Under the pieces are notes generated by a model. The model had not been told where the DNA came from and made no database searches. It worked only from the letters and a program-made list of their open reading frames with translations. Below are positions 1 to 8,532 of a stretch of DNA of 64,000 nucleotides, piece by piece. Location of the stretch: contig CATQHC010000003.1 of assembly GCA_958295775.1 (NCBI GenBank), forward strand, positions 310,001-374,000, read 5' to 3'. The position numbers and the translations under genes are program-made. Each line of letters begins with the position of its first letter. The stretch's first letter is position 1. Source of the DNA: Chloroflexota bacterium. Its GTDB lineage: Bacteria; Chloroflexota; UBA11872; VXOZ01.

Positions 1-365
1 CGAAGTAGGGATGAACAAACAAGGACCCGCGGAGTCGAATTCAAGCCAAAACTTGGCTGTACCACATACCATTTGGCAAGCTAAGGACAGGCGCGGTCTG
101 CGGGAAAGGTCGCCATCAATTCAACCGTTGCATCGGCAGGTCTGCCCCAAACTCAATAAAGCTCCGAAGTTCAGGGGCAGATAGAGATGGATTCCCGCTT
201 TCGCGGGAATGACAGATTGAGCTTAGTCCGTATTCGATAGATATTGAGGTCTAATAAGAGACAGGACTATGCACACTGCAAAGTAGATTTGCTACACTCC
301 GGCAACGACCTGCGAGGAGCGCAACCAACACGTAACCCAACACATTGGATTGGTAGAGTAATACT
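1..365. other. Intergenic region upstream of the prenyltransferase
   Basis: No credible coding sequence is seen here. The only recognisable structure is a short palindromic repeat at 186-215, described separately. The sequence just before the TTG start at 366 has only a weak purine-rich stretch. Confidence 0.6.
186..215. repeat. Dispersed palindrome family A, copy 1
   Basis: A hairpin with stem ATTCCCGC / GCGGGAAT and a TTTC loop (191-210), flanked by GATGG and GACAG. The same design, sometimes as two hairpins in a row, recurs near 23.9 kb, 24.95 kb and 60.1 kb. It looks like a REP- or MITE-like element; function unknown. Confidence 0.8.
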
Positions 366-1256
366 TTGAGCGCGACGTCCGCATCCGTGGTTTCTGTCAT
401 TCGCAAAGTGCCGATCTTTCTCGAAGCGATCAAGATCGAGCACGCGGCCTTCACGTTGCCGTTTGCCTATCTCGCCATGCTGCTGGCGGCGGCAGGCTGG
501 CCCACGTGGTGGCAATTCATCTGGGTCTCGGTGGCTATGACCGCTGGCAGGACGGCGGCCATGTCGTTGAACCGCATCATCGACCGCCACCTGGACAGCC
601 GCAACCCCCGCACGGCAATTCGTGCTCTGCCCCAGGGAATTCTCACGCCGCGATTCATGTGGGGCGCGAGTATCGTCAACCTGGCGCTTATGGTTTTCGC
701 GGCGGCCATGCTCAATCCGCTCTGTGTGCTGCTCTCGCCGGTGGCGATCTTCTGGCTGGTGTTCTATTCGTACACCAAGCGCTTCACCTGGCTCAGCCAC
801 TTCGCCCTCGGCGTCTCAGGCTCCATGGCGCCGATGGGCGGCTGGATTGCGGTCACGGGCGAATTCGCCTGGAGCACGGTGCTCCTGGGCGCGGCGGTGG
901 TGACGTGGATGGCGGGTTTCGACATGATCTACGCCTGCCAGGACTACGAGATCGACCTGAAGGAGGGTCTCTACTCCGTACCCGCCAGGTTCGGCATCCT
1001 AGGAGCGCTGATCTTCTCGGCTATCTCCCATACGGCAACCGCTCTCTGCTTAGCGGCAGTGGGTCTACTGCTCAACCTTGGGCTCTTCTACTGGCTCGGC
1101 ATCGCCGCCGTGGCGGGTCTACTCATTTGGGAACACCTGCTCGTGAACCCCCGCGACCTCTCCCGCATCAACACCGCCTTCTTCCATGTGAACAGTTCCC
1201 TGTCGGCGGTGTTCTTCGTGTTCGTGGCACTCGAGACGTTTGTCGCGCTTTCTTAA
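366..1256 (+). CDS. mqnP: UbiA-family prenyltransferase, MqnP-like
   Basis: Membrane prenyltransferase of the UbiA superfamily, 296 aa with about eight hydrophobic segments. The first Asp-rich motif reads NRIIDRHLD (residues 69-77) and is followed by RNPRTA. The second is DYEID (193-197). The NRIID...RNPRT signature matches the 'UbiA-other' subgroup, which includes MqnP of the futalosine menaquinone route, better than ubiquinone UbiA. It would attach a polyprenyl chain to an aromatic acceptor in the cytoplasmic membrane. The start is TTG at 366; no better start lies upstream in frame. No other menaquinone genes are nearby, so the pathway assignment rests on the family signature alone. Confidence 0.85.
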   Translation: MSATSASVVSVIRKVPIFLEAIKIEHAAFTLPFAYLAMLLAAAGWPTWWQFIWVSVAMTAGRTAAMSLNRIIDRHLDSRNPRTAIRALPQGILTPRFMWGASIVNLALMVFAAAMLNPLCVLLSPVAIFWLVFYSYTKRFTWLSHFALGVSGSMAPMGGWIAVTGEFAWSTVLLGAAVVTWMAGFDMIYACQDYEIDLKEGLYSVPARFGILGALIFSAISHTATALCLAAVGLLLNLGLFYWLGIAAVAGLLIWEHLLVNPRDLSRINTAFFHVNSSLSAVFFVFVALETFVALS

Positions 1257-1315
1257 GTTCATCTGTAGTTCTCCCCTCCTGTCTTTTTTCTGAACGAGAC
1301 GCGGCAGACCCTCCC

Positions 1316-1344
1316 TTGACAAAAGACGTCTAGACGTCCATACT
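1316..1344 (+). promoter_or_regulatory. Sigma70-type promoter of the DPPY methyltransferase with internal palindrome
   Basis: A perfect -35 TTGACA (1316-1321) is separated by 17 bp from a -10 CATACT (1339-1344). The last 14 bp of the spacer (1325-1338) are a perfect palindrome, GACGTCTAGACGTC, so a dimeric repressor bound there would block polymerase. The expected transcription start (about 1351) is only a few bases before the ATG at 1354, which predicts a leaderless or nearly leaderless mRNA. Confidence 0.7.
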
Positions 1345-1353
1345 TGGGACATT

Positions 1354-2511
1354 ATGGAACAGAATCAAAGCAGGCGCGCACCCGGCCGAGTTCGCGACGG
1401 CATCCTTCAGGTGATGTCACATACATCTAGGGGGTTGACGGCCAAGGAGATCGGCGACCGAGTCTCGCAGGTTGTCGGGCCGGTAAAGGAGTCCTCCGTG
1501 CGGTCCTATCTCAGACTGAATACACCGCAGTTGTTCACGCGAGAGGAACGAGGAGTATATACACTCAATCGAGACGCAGAGTCGGCCATACAACTCAAAG
1601 TGCCTCAGGTTCAGACCTTCAAAGCCCCAATCCTTGTTGGCAGCGCAACACTCCATCACGCAGACTGCTTCGATTGGCTAGAGCAGCAGGCAGACGCCTC
1701 TTACCACGCCGTGATTACGGATCCGCCGTACGGACTTCATGAGTACACGGATGAGCAGCAGGCAAAATTACGCATGGGTAGAGGCGGTGTTTGGCGCATT
1801 CCCCCCTCATTTGACGGCCACACGCGCTCTCCAATACCCCGATTTACCACACTCACCGCTGAACAACTCAAGCAAATAAGAGCGTTCTTCTTTGTCTGGG
1901 CACGGCTATTGCTACCGAAACTGGTTCCGGGTGCTCACGTAGTCGTAGCATCCAACCCTCTCGTGTCGTATTTGGTGTCAGCGGCGCTAGCGGAAGCCGG
2001 CTTGGAACGACGAGGAGAGATTGTGCGGCTAACCATGACGATGCGAGGCGGCGATCGACCAAAAGCGGCTCACGATGAGTTTTCTGATGTCAGCGTAATG
2101 CCGCGTTCGATGTGGGAACCTTGGCTGGTATACCGCAAGCCTCTAATGGGAAGGGTGCAGGACAACCTAAGACGATGGAAGACAGGGGGGTTCCGCCGAC
2201 CAAGTCAAGAAAAGCCGTTCGGAGACGTAATTCCTTCCTCTCCCACAAGGAAAGCCGAAAAAGACCTTGCGCCGCACCCCAGTCTCAAGCCTCAATCCTT
2301 CTTGCGCCAACTCGTGCGTGCCATTTTGCCGCTGGGAGAAGGTATCGTCCTCGATCCTTTTGCGGGCGCAGGGTCAACTTTGGCTGCCGCCGAAGCCGTA
2401 GGCTATGCAAGCGTCGGCGTTGAGCGAGATGAACACTACTTCGAGATGGCTAGTGCCGCCATTCCAAAGTTAGTTCACTTTTCTCCGAACGGGAGTCAGT
2501 CCAGGCGATAG
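1354..2511 (+). CDS. DNA methyltransferase (beta class, DPPY) with N-terminal winged-helix domain
   Basis: Predicted to methylate the exocyclic amine of adenine (or cytosine N4) in DNA. Motif IV is DPPY (residues 123-126). Motif I, FAGAGS (336-341), lies near the C-terminus, and this order defines the beta class. Residues about 10-72 look like a winged helix-turn-helix (GLTAKEIGDRV...SSVRSYL), unusual for a solitary methylase and possibly regulatory or DNA-targeting. The gene faces a HerA-NurA-methyltransferase operon on the other strand, with 83 bp between the stops. GC is visibly lower than in the flanking metabolic genes, which suggests transfer. Its own promoter carries a palindrome, so autoregulation is plausible (inference). 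Target sequence unknown. Confidence 0.88.
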   Translation: MEQNQSRRAPGRVRDGILQVMSHTSRGLTAKEIGDRVSQVVGPVKESSVRSYLRLNTPQLFTREERGVYTLNRDAESAIQLKVPQVQTFKAPILVGSATLHHADCFDWLEQQADASYHAVITDPPYGLHEYTDEQQAKLRMGRGGVWRIPPSFDGHTRSPIPRFTTLTAEQLKQIRAFFFVWARLLLPKLVPGAHVVVASNPLVSYLVSAALAEAGLERRGEIVRLTMTMRGGDRPKAAHDEFSDVSVMPRSMWEPWLVYRKPLMGRVQDNLRRWKTGGFRRPSQEKPFGDVIPSSPTRKAEKDLAPHPSLKPQSFLRQLVRAILPLGEGIVLDPFAGAGSTLAAAEAVGYASVGVERDEHYFEMASAAIPKLVHFSPNGSQSRR

Positions 2512-2594
2512 ACCCAACTTTGCCTGAGCTTCTGAATACCTTCCTTGTGGAGCGTCGCGGTTCTAGTGCCAAGAAAGATATGTTTGGCCCAGCG

Positions 2595-3740
2595 CTACCG
2601 AGGCTGCAAGATGAGATCTACCTCACAGTTGGCCTGCTTAGGTGCTCCGCCGCGGCTGTATGGTTTGAGTTGACGGTCTGGATGCAAGGGGTGCGAAATC
2701 TCAGTAAGGCTCTTCTCTGGGAAGTTGCGCACAAGCGCTTCCAAGGTATTCCGATATGTCAATTCCCGACGATCAGTTCTCACGTAAATTACTGCATCTT
2801 CGGTTAGAATGGGCTTCGACTTGGAGAGAATTTGGTCAATAAGCTGTAGATGGTGGTGCGAGTTGCTGAATTTGCCACCGTATCGGTTGCTGGTTCGTGC
2901 GGTGGGGCGTTCAGGGCCACCCAAGAGCCAAAGTCTTAACCACTGATCGTAATAGTAGTTGGTGACGTTATGGTAGGGTGGCGAGGTGAGCAAGAGTCTC
3001 GCTTTGGCGCGTTTACCTTCTCTGACTTCACGTGCTAGACTGAGCAGCTTTTGGGTGCTGTCTGCCAAGAACACGTTCGCGTTTCCAGTTTGCGGACGAC
3101 CATGGACGTAACGCCATGTAATGCGCTTTCCTAGAAATTCGACTGGGTCAACATCTGGTGGACTCATCCTATTCTTGCGCCACCATGCTACGCAGTAGTC
3201 TGGAGACATTGCAGTGCTCTGGCGCATCTGATTGGATAGAGATTGTCCGATTTTGCCATGCAGCGACACCAGAATTATGGCCACCAAGGTACGATCCGCA
3301 TGCTTCCGTCGCCAGTCCAGGTTTTCACGAACTGCCAGTAGAAATTCTCGCACTCTCGTTGAGTAGCAGGAGTGAAAAAACTCAGGAAGCGCGTTTGCCG
3401 ATTCGCGGTAGCGACCGGCTTCCTTAGCCAAATCTTCCAACCTACGAACCACAGCGGTATACTCCCCCACTTTGAGCTTGGCATTCGCGTACACATACCC
3501 AAGCGGGTTTATTTCAATTCCAGTTCCAGAACGGTCTTGGACAGCAGCACTAAAGATTGCCGTACCCCTACCAGCAAATGGATCAAGAACAGCATCTCCG
3601 GGCTGAGTATATTCTTCTACAACTGCATCAGCGAACGCAGTCGGAAACATCGCGTAGTAAGGACCGATCCCGGCCCATCGGCCCTTAGCACTGCCGTATC
3701 TTTGCCTCGAGGGCATCGGAGGGTTGCCTTGCTGATTCAT
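2595..3740 (-). CDS. DNA methyltransferase (TSPPY, probable N4-cytosine)
   Basis: SAM-dependent DNA methyltransferase of 381 aa. Motif I is DPFAGRGT (residues 53-60) and precedes motif IV, SPPY (253-256, in a TSPPY context). SPPY is typical of N4-cytosine enzymes. The order I then IV differs from the facing beta-class methylase, so the cassette has two unrelated modification enzymes. Its ATG overlaps the stop of the upstream NurA reading frame as ATGA (3737-3740), a sign of translational coupling. It is the last gene of the HerA-NurA-methylase operon. It could modify host DNA to protect it from the HerA-NurA nuclease (inference). Confidence 0.85.
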   Translation of the reverse strand: MNQQGNPPMPSRQRYGSAKGRWAGIGPYYAMFPTAFADAVVEEYTQPGDAVLDPFAGRGTAIFSAAVQDRSGTGIEINPLGYVYANAKLKVGEYTAVVRRLEDLAKEAGRYRESANALPEFFHSCYSTRVREFLLAVRENLDWRRKHADRTLVAIILVSLHGKIGQSLSNQMRQSTAMSPDYCVAWWRKNRMSPPDVDPVEFLGKRITWRYVHGRPQTGNANVFLADSTQKLLSLAREVREGKRAKARLLLTSPPYHNVTNYYYDQWLRLWLLGGPERPTARTSNRYGGKFSNSHHHLQLIDQILSKSKPILTEDAVIYVRTDRRELTYRNTLEALVRNFPEKSLTEISHPLHPDRQLKPYSRGGAPKQANCEVDLILQPR

Positions 3741-4726
3741 TCCTCGCTGAATAGCTCCGTTAGAATCCTAGCGCCAGTTCTAAGCGGGATGGCCGCGTGC
3801 GCGTGTGCACGTACTAGTGGCGCAAAGCCGTCTTGGTAGAGATGTGTGGAAAGCTCATCCATAAGGTCCAAAGCCTCTCCTAGCCTTGGGAAAGCCGCTT
3901 CATCCACACAATGCGGGTCTCTGCCGCTGTCATTCACTATGGGCGTCATGATTACGGAGTGCTGGCCTGCTCTATTCTTATACAAGACTTTGCGTCCGTA
4001 ATAGGTCGCCTCTCCGTAAGGCTTAGCGTCCAGCGGGCGTAACACAATGTGCTTATGAATATAGTCAATATCTGGCGCCAGAGCTGTGCAATTGGGCAGT
4101 CGTTGCCCAGGGCCTTTTTTCTCCATCCAGTCCAACTCTTTCAGGTGGTCCAAGAACTGCCCCGATTTTTCTATCCCCATTAGCAAAATGCCAGGGTCTC
4201 CCTGCTCTTGTGCTTTCTTGTGAAGACGGGCAATTTCCGGCTCTATGTGGTATTTGAGCCATGCCGGCATACCGAATAGAGCCAAAGGGCCATCCATTAT
4301 GAAAGCCGTATCGCGGAAGACACCCAAGCTGTCCGTCCGCTCGAAGTATCTCAAGATGTTTACCAGTGTAAGCTGCTCTATTACCTGTCGGACTGCGGTG
4401 AATGCCTGTTCACTTGGGCCGTTTTCTTCGAATCGCTCATGGGCCCTCAGTACGTCAGTCTCAAAGATAACTTCAGCCTGCGGGCAAATGCAGATACTGG
4501 CGCCTTGCCCTGGACTAATCTTCTTTTCGGTCACTCCAAGGGGACAGTCATCAACAGGGCAATCTATCGAGCCGGCACGATCTTTGGTTATGACTCGCAA
4601 TGTCTCTAACAGTGTTTCATGCTCTGGGTCCAGTCTTGCCTCTAACTCTTTGCTGATGGTCGCCCGAAAGAATCGCTTGGGAGAGTCCTCCGGTTCGCCC
4701 CTCCTTACTACGTTGCGACCAGGCAA
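3737..4726 (-). CDS. NurA-domain nuclease, C-terminal part (frameshifted)
   Basis: This 329-aa frame holds the second half of a NurA-type nuclease. It contains the motif IMDGPLALFG (Asp at residue 145), which in NurA supplies a second metal-binding Asp, and a C-terminal His-rich stretch. The first catalytic motif is in the adjacent frame upstream (4708-5079). The frames overlap by 19 nt and are offset by -1, so one indel or a ribosomal frameshift would join them into about 445 aa. If translated separately, the start would be TTG at 4726. A Cys cluster (C56, C61, C79, C81) suggests a small zinc-binding insertion. The stop overlaps the methyltransferase start (ATGA). Confidence 0.7.
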   Translation of the reverse strand: MPGRNVVRRGEPEDSPKRFFRATISKELEARLDPEHETLLETLRVITKDRAGSIDCPVDDCPLGVTEKKISPGQGASICICPQAEVIFETDVLRAHERFEENGPSEQAFTAVRQVIEQLTLVNILRYFERTDSLGVFRDTAFIMDGPLALFGMPAWLKYHIEPEIARLHKKAQEQGDPGILLMGIEKSGQFLDHLKELDWMEKKGPGQRLPNCTALAPDIDYIHKHIVLRPLDAKPYGEATYYGRKVLYKNRAGQHSVIMTPIVNDSGRDPHCVDEAAFPRLGEALDLMDELSTHLYQDGFAPLVRAHAHAAIPLRTGARILTELFSEE

Positions 4727-5079
4727 TACAGCACTGAGTGTTTCACATTGCCCATTTCCCGCATTTCCCTTGGACTTGGAATGTAGTCGCGTGGGATGTT
4801 GCGTATCGCCTCTAGCTTAATCACAATGGCTGCCAGATTAAGAAGTGCAGCTTCAGCACCGGGGTAGCCATTCTTAACTTGGTGAGTTACCGTCGAACCA
4901 TCAATTGCTATCACGCGCTTTATTCTGCCAGCCCCTCGCTCCAAATCAAGGCTGTCGGGCGGCTCATGGGAAATCTGGTTTTCGCTATACCTAATCGCGC
5001 CCTGAAACTCCTTGACACTAGGGCTTTCTGCCAAACGCCAGAGAGAGTCTCCCCTGGCGAATTCGTTACGGTACGGCAT
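4708..5079 (-). CDS. NurA-domain nuclease, N-terminal part (frameshifted)
   Basis: A 123-aa frame with the NurA signature VIAIDGS (catalytic Asp at residue 60). ATG at 5079 has a GGAG Shine-Dalgarno about 9 nt upstream. It starts 55 nt after the HerA stop. NurA is a 5'-3' exonuclease/endonuclease that works in complex with the HerA hexamer. Here the frame stops at 4708 while the rest of the domain continues in the -1 frame. I found no convincing slippery heptamer in register, so an assembly error or a real inactivating indel are both possible. The pairing with HerA supports the identification. Confidence 0.7.
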   Translation of the reverse strand: MPYRNEFARGDSLWRLAESPSVKEFQGAIRYSENQISHEPPDSLDLERGAGRIKRVIAIDGSTVTHQVKNGYPGAEAALLNLAAIVIKLEAIRNIPRDYIPSPREMREMGNVKHSVLYCLVAT

Positions 5080-5134
5080 TAGGAATCTCCAAGTGACATG
5101 CCCGCTGGTGATTCTAAAGAGGGTACAGGGTTCA

Positions 5135-7312
5135 TTACTCTAATTCTTGCGGTACAGGAGCCGTGAACAAGTCGATTTGCACCGGCAATGTGTAAGGGCT
5201 GGACAATGTGCGAACTCTCAAGAAGCCGGTTTCGTTTACCTTGATAATACTGTCTGTGAAGTCGGCGAAGTCATTGTACTTGTTCAATTGTCGAGTTTCG
5301 TCTGTGTTGTTGAGGTGTGCAATGAACCAGTTCTCACTGTTGGTAAGAATGTTGGGTTGAATTGTAGATGGTTCTTGCGTCGAGTACACCAAGCCGATGT
5401 TGAATTTTGCACCCTCCTTCGCGACCCTCGCCCAAATGTTAGTGGTGTCGGTCTCGCTCCCCTTAGGCAGCAAGGTGTGAGCTTCCTCAACATAGATAAT
5501 CACCGGAGGCGGCTTCTTCATTTCGCCGCTCTCCTTATCGGTTTCCGGATTGACAAAGGCCTTTTGTTGGGAAGCGAATATTCGCCACATGATCCGAGAA
5601 GCAGCCTGTTCGTTCATTTCGGGATCCCCCAACGCCTGGTCAAAGATCACCAGTCGGCCATCACGGATGTGGTCAACGATGTCTTCGGCATAGTCGGTTA
5701 CTTGGTCAAGACCGTGCCACTGCCGAGCTTGCTGAATAACAGCTAAACCACGGGTGTTTTCAAAGATGCGCAGCAGACCCAGGAACCGGTCATCGGACCA
5801 GTTTCTATCTGCTTGATATTCATTGTCAAAACTCTTGAACTCTCTGCTCGCCACCCATTCCGAGAATGCTCTACAGAAGTTTTGTGCCATATCCCAGGGC
5901 ATTTCGTCATTCCCTTTTAGATGTTCGGCATAGGCTTTCATTTCTGATGTGTTCTCCATCACTGTAAGAAGCTTTCTATTGAACAATCCCTTAGTGTTGA
6001 TTCCTGTGGTGGGTCTTTCGAATGCAGCAGCAACCAGTATAGATTTATAGACAAACAGTGCCCGACGGTAACGGATACTCGCTCCAAAGTCGTCGGCGTC
6101 AGGTGGCGCTGTAATATCCACGTTGGTGAAACTCTTAATGTAGCCGCCAGACTCCTCCCGCAGGGCCTCATTTATGATTTGCTTGCCTTGATATAGGCTT
6201 TGCAAAGCTTCATCCAATTCCTGTTTGCCGGGATTCTTGCCAGACGGCACGCCATCACCAAAGAAATTGAACTTTGTGATTTTGCGATTAGGGTCATTTG
6301 GATGGGGGTGCAAGCCGTACGTTACGACGTCACCAGTAGGTGCATCGGGCATATTAGCTATGTTCTTCAGGCATCCCTGGTCTTGCGGGTTCTCATTTGC
6401 GTATTCGCCATTCGGGTCAAAAATCAATTGCCCGACTCTTTGACCACTCTCTCCGGTTCGCAACTGGAAAACGGCACTGGCAATGGTCTTGGTAGTATTG
6501 GACTTGCCGGTCCGTGTCATGCCAAATAGAGCAGTCCGTTGAGCCAAGAGATCCTCAGCCATCAAGCAGACCGGCACGGATTCGGGAGCATTTAGGTCTC
6601 GAATGGAAGCCGCATAACGCAGCTTGCCAATTTGGACGGGTTCAGAACCCATTGATTCCCGCTTCGTATAGTTGACGATTCGTTGCAATGCTGTCCCGGC
6701 AGGCTTGTATACCTTCATGCCTTGACCAGCGTAAAAGTTGTCTATGTCTCCACCGAATTCCATACTCCAGTCTCCAGTTTCAACTTGGAGATTCATTCGG
6801 AATGTGCCCAGTATGCGGCAGTGCGCGCCGGCATAGCGCATCTGGTCTAAGGTGAACTGGTCGGTCTTGCCACCTTCATCCCAATTGTCTGGAGTTTGAG
6901 CCGCTCTTTGCCCGGCTTCGAGGCGAGCACTCTTCATCTCTATATCATTCGGCAGAGGACTCGCCCCCAAAGCACGTAGCAAAATCAGAGAAGCTTGGGC
7001 ATCATTCGGATCCGGCAGTGTGTCTTCCACTTCATCCAACCGTATTCTCGAAGCAAGCAACAGGCAACCGTGAGGGACTCCGCCGACATCCTGTCGCAAC
7101 CTGTCGTGAATTAGCACTTCGGCAGTGTTGTAGTCCATGCTAATGAGATCACCAACGTATCTTTCCAAGTCAATGAAACTAACCAGCCTGCGGGCCGCCT
7201 GGTTGGCCTTACGCTTGGCTTTCTCTTCGGCATGCTCTTTCGTTACATTGCTAAGGGCTGTGTTATCAGCGGTGCCATCGCGTGCACCACTTCTATCCTG
7301 TGCTAGTGTCAC
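5135..7312 (-). CDS. herA: HerA-type hexameric DNA translocase ATPase
   Basis: FtsK/HerA-superfamily ATPase, about 725 aa. Walker A is GMTRTGKSNT (about residues 264-273). Walker B is VIIYVEEAH (about 604-612), with the Glu-Glu-Ala-His typical of HerA. A downstream STQEPS matches the sensor region. The N-terminal region fits the HAS-barrel part of the family. The protein is longer than archaeal HerA (about 500 aa), with extra sequence between the Walker motifs. The start is chosen as GTG at 7312 because AGGAG lies 9 nt upstream; a TTG at 7321 abuts that site. HerA pumps DNA for NurA in end resection, and several bacterial defence systems use HerA with a nuclease or NADase. It is the first gene of the operon. 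Confidence 0.85.
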   Translation of the reverse strand: MTLAQDRSGARDGTADNTALSNVTKEHAEEKAKRKANQAARRLVSFIDLERYVGDLISMDYNTAEVLIHDRLRQDVGGVPHGCLLLASRIRLDEVEDTLPDPNDAQASLILLRALGASPLPNDIEMKSARLEAGQRAAQTPDNWDEGGKTDQFTLDQMRYAGAHCRILGTFRMNLQVETGDWSMEFGGDIDNFYAGQGMKVYKPAGTALQRIVNYTKRESMGSEPVQIGKLRYAASIRDLNAPESVPVCLMAEDLLAQRTALFGMTRTGKSNTTKTIASAVFQLRTGESGQRVGQLIFDPNGEYANENPQDQGCLKNIANMPDAPTGDVVTYGLHPHPNDPNRKITKFNFFGDGVPSGKNPGKQELDEALQSLYQGKQIINEALREESGGYIKSFTNVDITAPPDADDFGASIRYRRALFVYKSILVAAAFERPTTGINTKGLFNRKLLTVMENTSEMKAYAEHLKGNDEMPWDMAQNFCRAFSEWVASREFKSFDNEYQADRNWSDDRFLGLLRIFENTRGLAVIQQARQWHGLDQVTDYAEDIVDHIRDGRLVIFDQALGDPEMNEQAASRIMWRIFASQQKAFVNPETDKESGEMKKPPPVIIYVEEAHTLLPKGSETDTTNIWARVAKEGAKFNIGLVYSTQEPSTIQPNILTNSENWFIAHLNNTDETRQLNKYNDFADFTDSIIKVNETGFLRVRTLSSPYTLPVQIDLFTAPVPQELE

Positions 7313-7452
7313 TACCTGCAACTCCTATTGCCCTTTCCTTTGGGCGGTCAAGAAGTGTTGTGTCATAGATGTCTCACTCACTAAAGGTGATCCTACACAG
7401 CGCACGCAGTTCTCACAATTAGAGGTCAAATTGCGCAGAAAGCTGGCTGATC

Positions 7453-8445
7453 TTATATCCCCATGCTGCGGAGGAAGTCGCTCGTGATTGCGACATGGAA
7501 GATGTGGCCGTCGTCGTGGGATTCGCAGCGCACGTTGGGGCAGTCGGCGAGGAAGTCGCAGCTATAGCGCTCTTCCGCCTCGATGCGGTAGATGACGCTT
7601 TCCTGTTTGCCGTACGTGAAGAGGAATTGCGTAGATGAAGACTTGATCTTCTCGCGCACGTTCTCGTTGCTGTAGGCTTGGCCGATGCCGGGGATGATGA
7701 TCTGGTTGTGCCCCGACCAGTGGATGCGCTCCATGATGACCGAAAAGCCGGAGGCGATTACGGCCGCCGTGGGTTGCGACTGCAATGACGTGAGCAGCGC
7801 CGCACCGCCGCCCTGGGAAAGCCCGGCGACCACCACGCTGTCATGCCGGCCCTGGAGGTACTTGGTGATGGCCATGGCGCTCACGATGTAGGCGGCGGAA
7901 TAGGACGTGGCATTATTGAGAAGCCAGTTCACGAAGAAGTTGACGTCCACCTTGCCCTCGCCGTTGTGAAAGGCCAGGCAGTCCTCGTTGGGCTTGATGA
8001 ACACGTAATTCGTGATGCCCTCGCCCAGCGCTTCGATGACGCCGTCGTGATAGCTCGCCGGATCCTTGCGGTAGATGGGCTCTGAGCAATTGAGACCGCT
8101 GCCCGGAATGATAAGCGACGCCGGCTGGTCGGTATCGGGAGCCGCAGGCGCGTAGGCATACCCGTGATACGTTGCCCCGCCCAGCGTGTACGTGACGTGC
8201 AAGAGGTGCGTCGCGCCTTCATCGAGCTCCAAAGTCTCGACAGATTCGATCTGCAATTCGTCGTAGGCTGTGAAGAATTGCTCCGCGGGCATCAGCAGCG
8301 TTGAGTTCGCCTCGTAAATGCAGTCAAGCGTGGAGAGCGCCGGATACAGCATCTCGTTCTCAATAATCGGATCGGAGAACGCGTGCTTGAAGATTTCTTC
8401 TTCCGGACCGCTATAGGACGGTTCGTTGGCAGTAGTAGCGTTCAT
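7453..8445 (-). CDS. Alpha/beta hydrolase
   Basis: About 330 aa with an alpha/beta-hydrolase nucleophile elbow, GLSQGG (Ser about residue 210), and a C-terminal HDDGH that can supply the catalytic His. An oxyanion-region motif IIPGSG occurs near residues 112-117. There is no signal peptide, so a cytoplasmic esterase or peptidase-like hydrolase is likely; the substrate cannot be told. ATG at 8445 is preferred over the longer frame to 8481 because GGAG and AGGA lie just upstream. It follows the HerA cassette on the same strand but has the GC-rich codon use of the backbone. Confidence 0.75.
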   Translation of the reverse strand: MNATTANEPSYSGPEEEIFKHAFSDPIIENEMLYPALSTLDCIYEANSTLLMPAEQFFTAYDELQIESVETLELDEGATHLLHVTYTLGGATYHGYAYAPAAPDTDQPASLIIPGSGLNCSEPIYRKDPASYHDGVIEALGEGITNYVFIKPNEDCLAFHNGEGKVDVNFFVNWLLNNATSYSAAYIVSAMAITKYLQGRHDSVVVAGLSQGGGAALLTSLQSQPTAAVIASGFSVIMERIHWSGHNQIIIPGIGQAYSNENVREKIKSSSTQFLFTYGKQESVIYRIEAEERYSCDFLADCPNVRCESHDDGHIFHVAITSDFLRSMGI

Positions 8446-8532
8446 TTCCTGATTTCTCCAGTATTGCAACGCCGACATCAAAGGCGGCGCTGAGGTGTAC
8501 GCCCCGGGGCAACTGCGGACAGATCGTCTTTG

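Noticed and set aside
506-1333. 275-aa plus-strand frame over the prenyltransferase
   Set aside because: Low-complexity Gly/Arg/His-rich shadow of the membrane protein frame.
4708-4760. Programmed -1 frameshift site in NurA
   Set aside because: A GGGAAAT heptamer is present but not in the register needed for slippage, and no downstream pseudoknot was evident.
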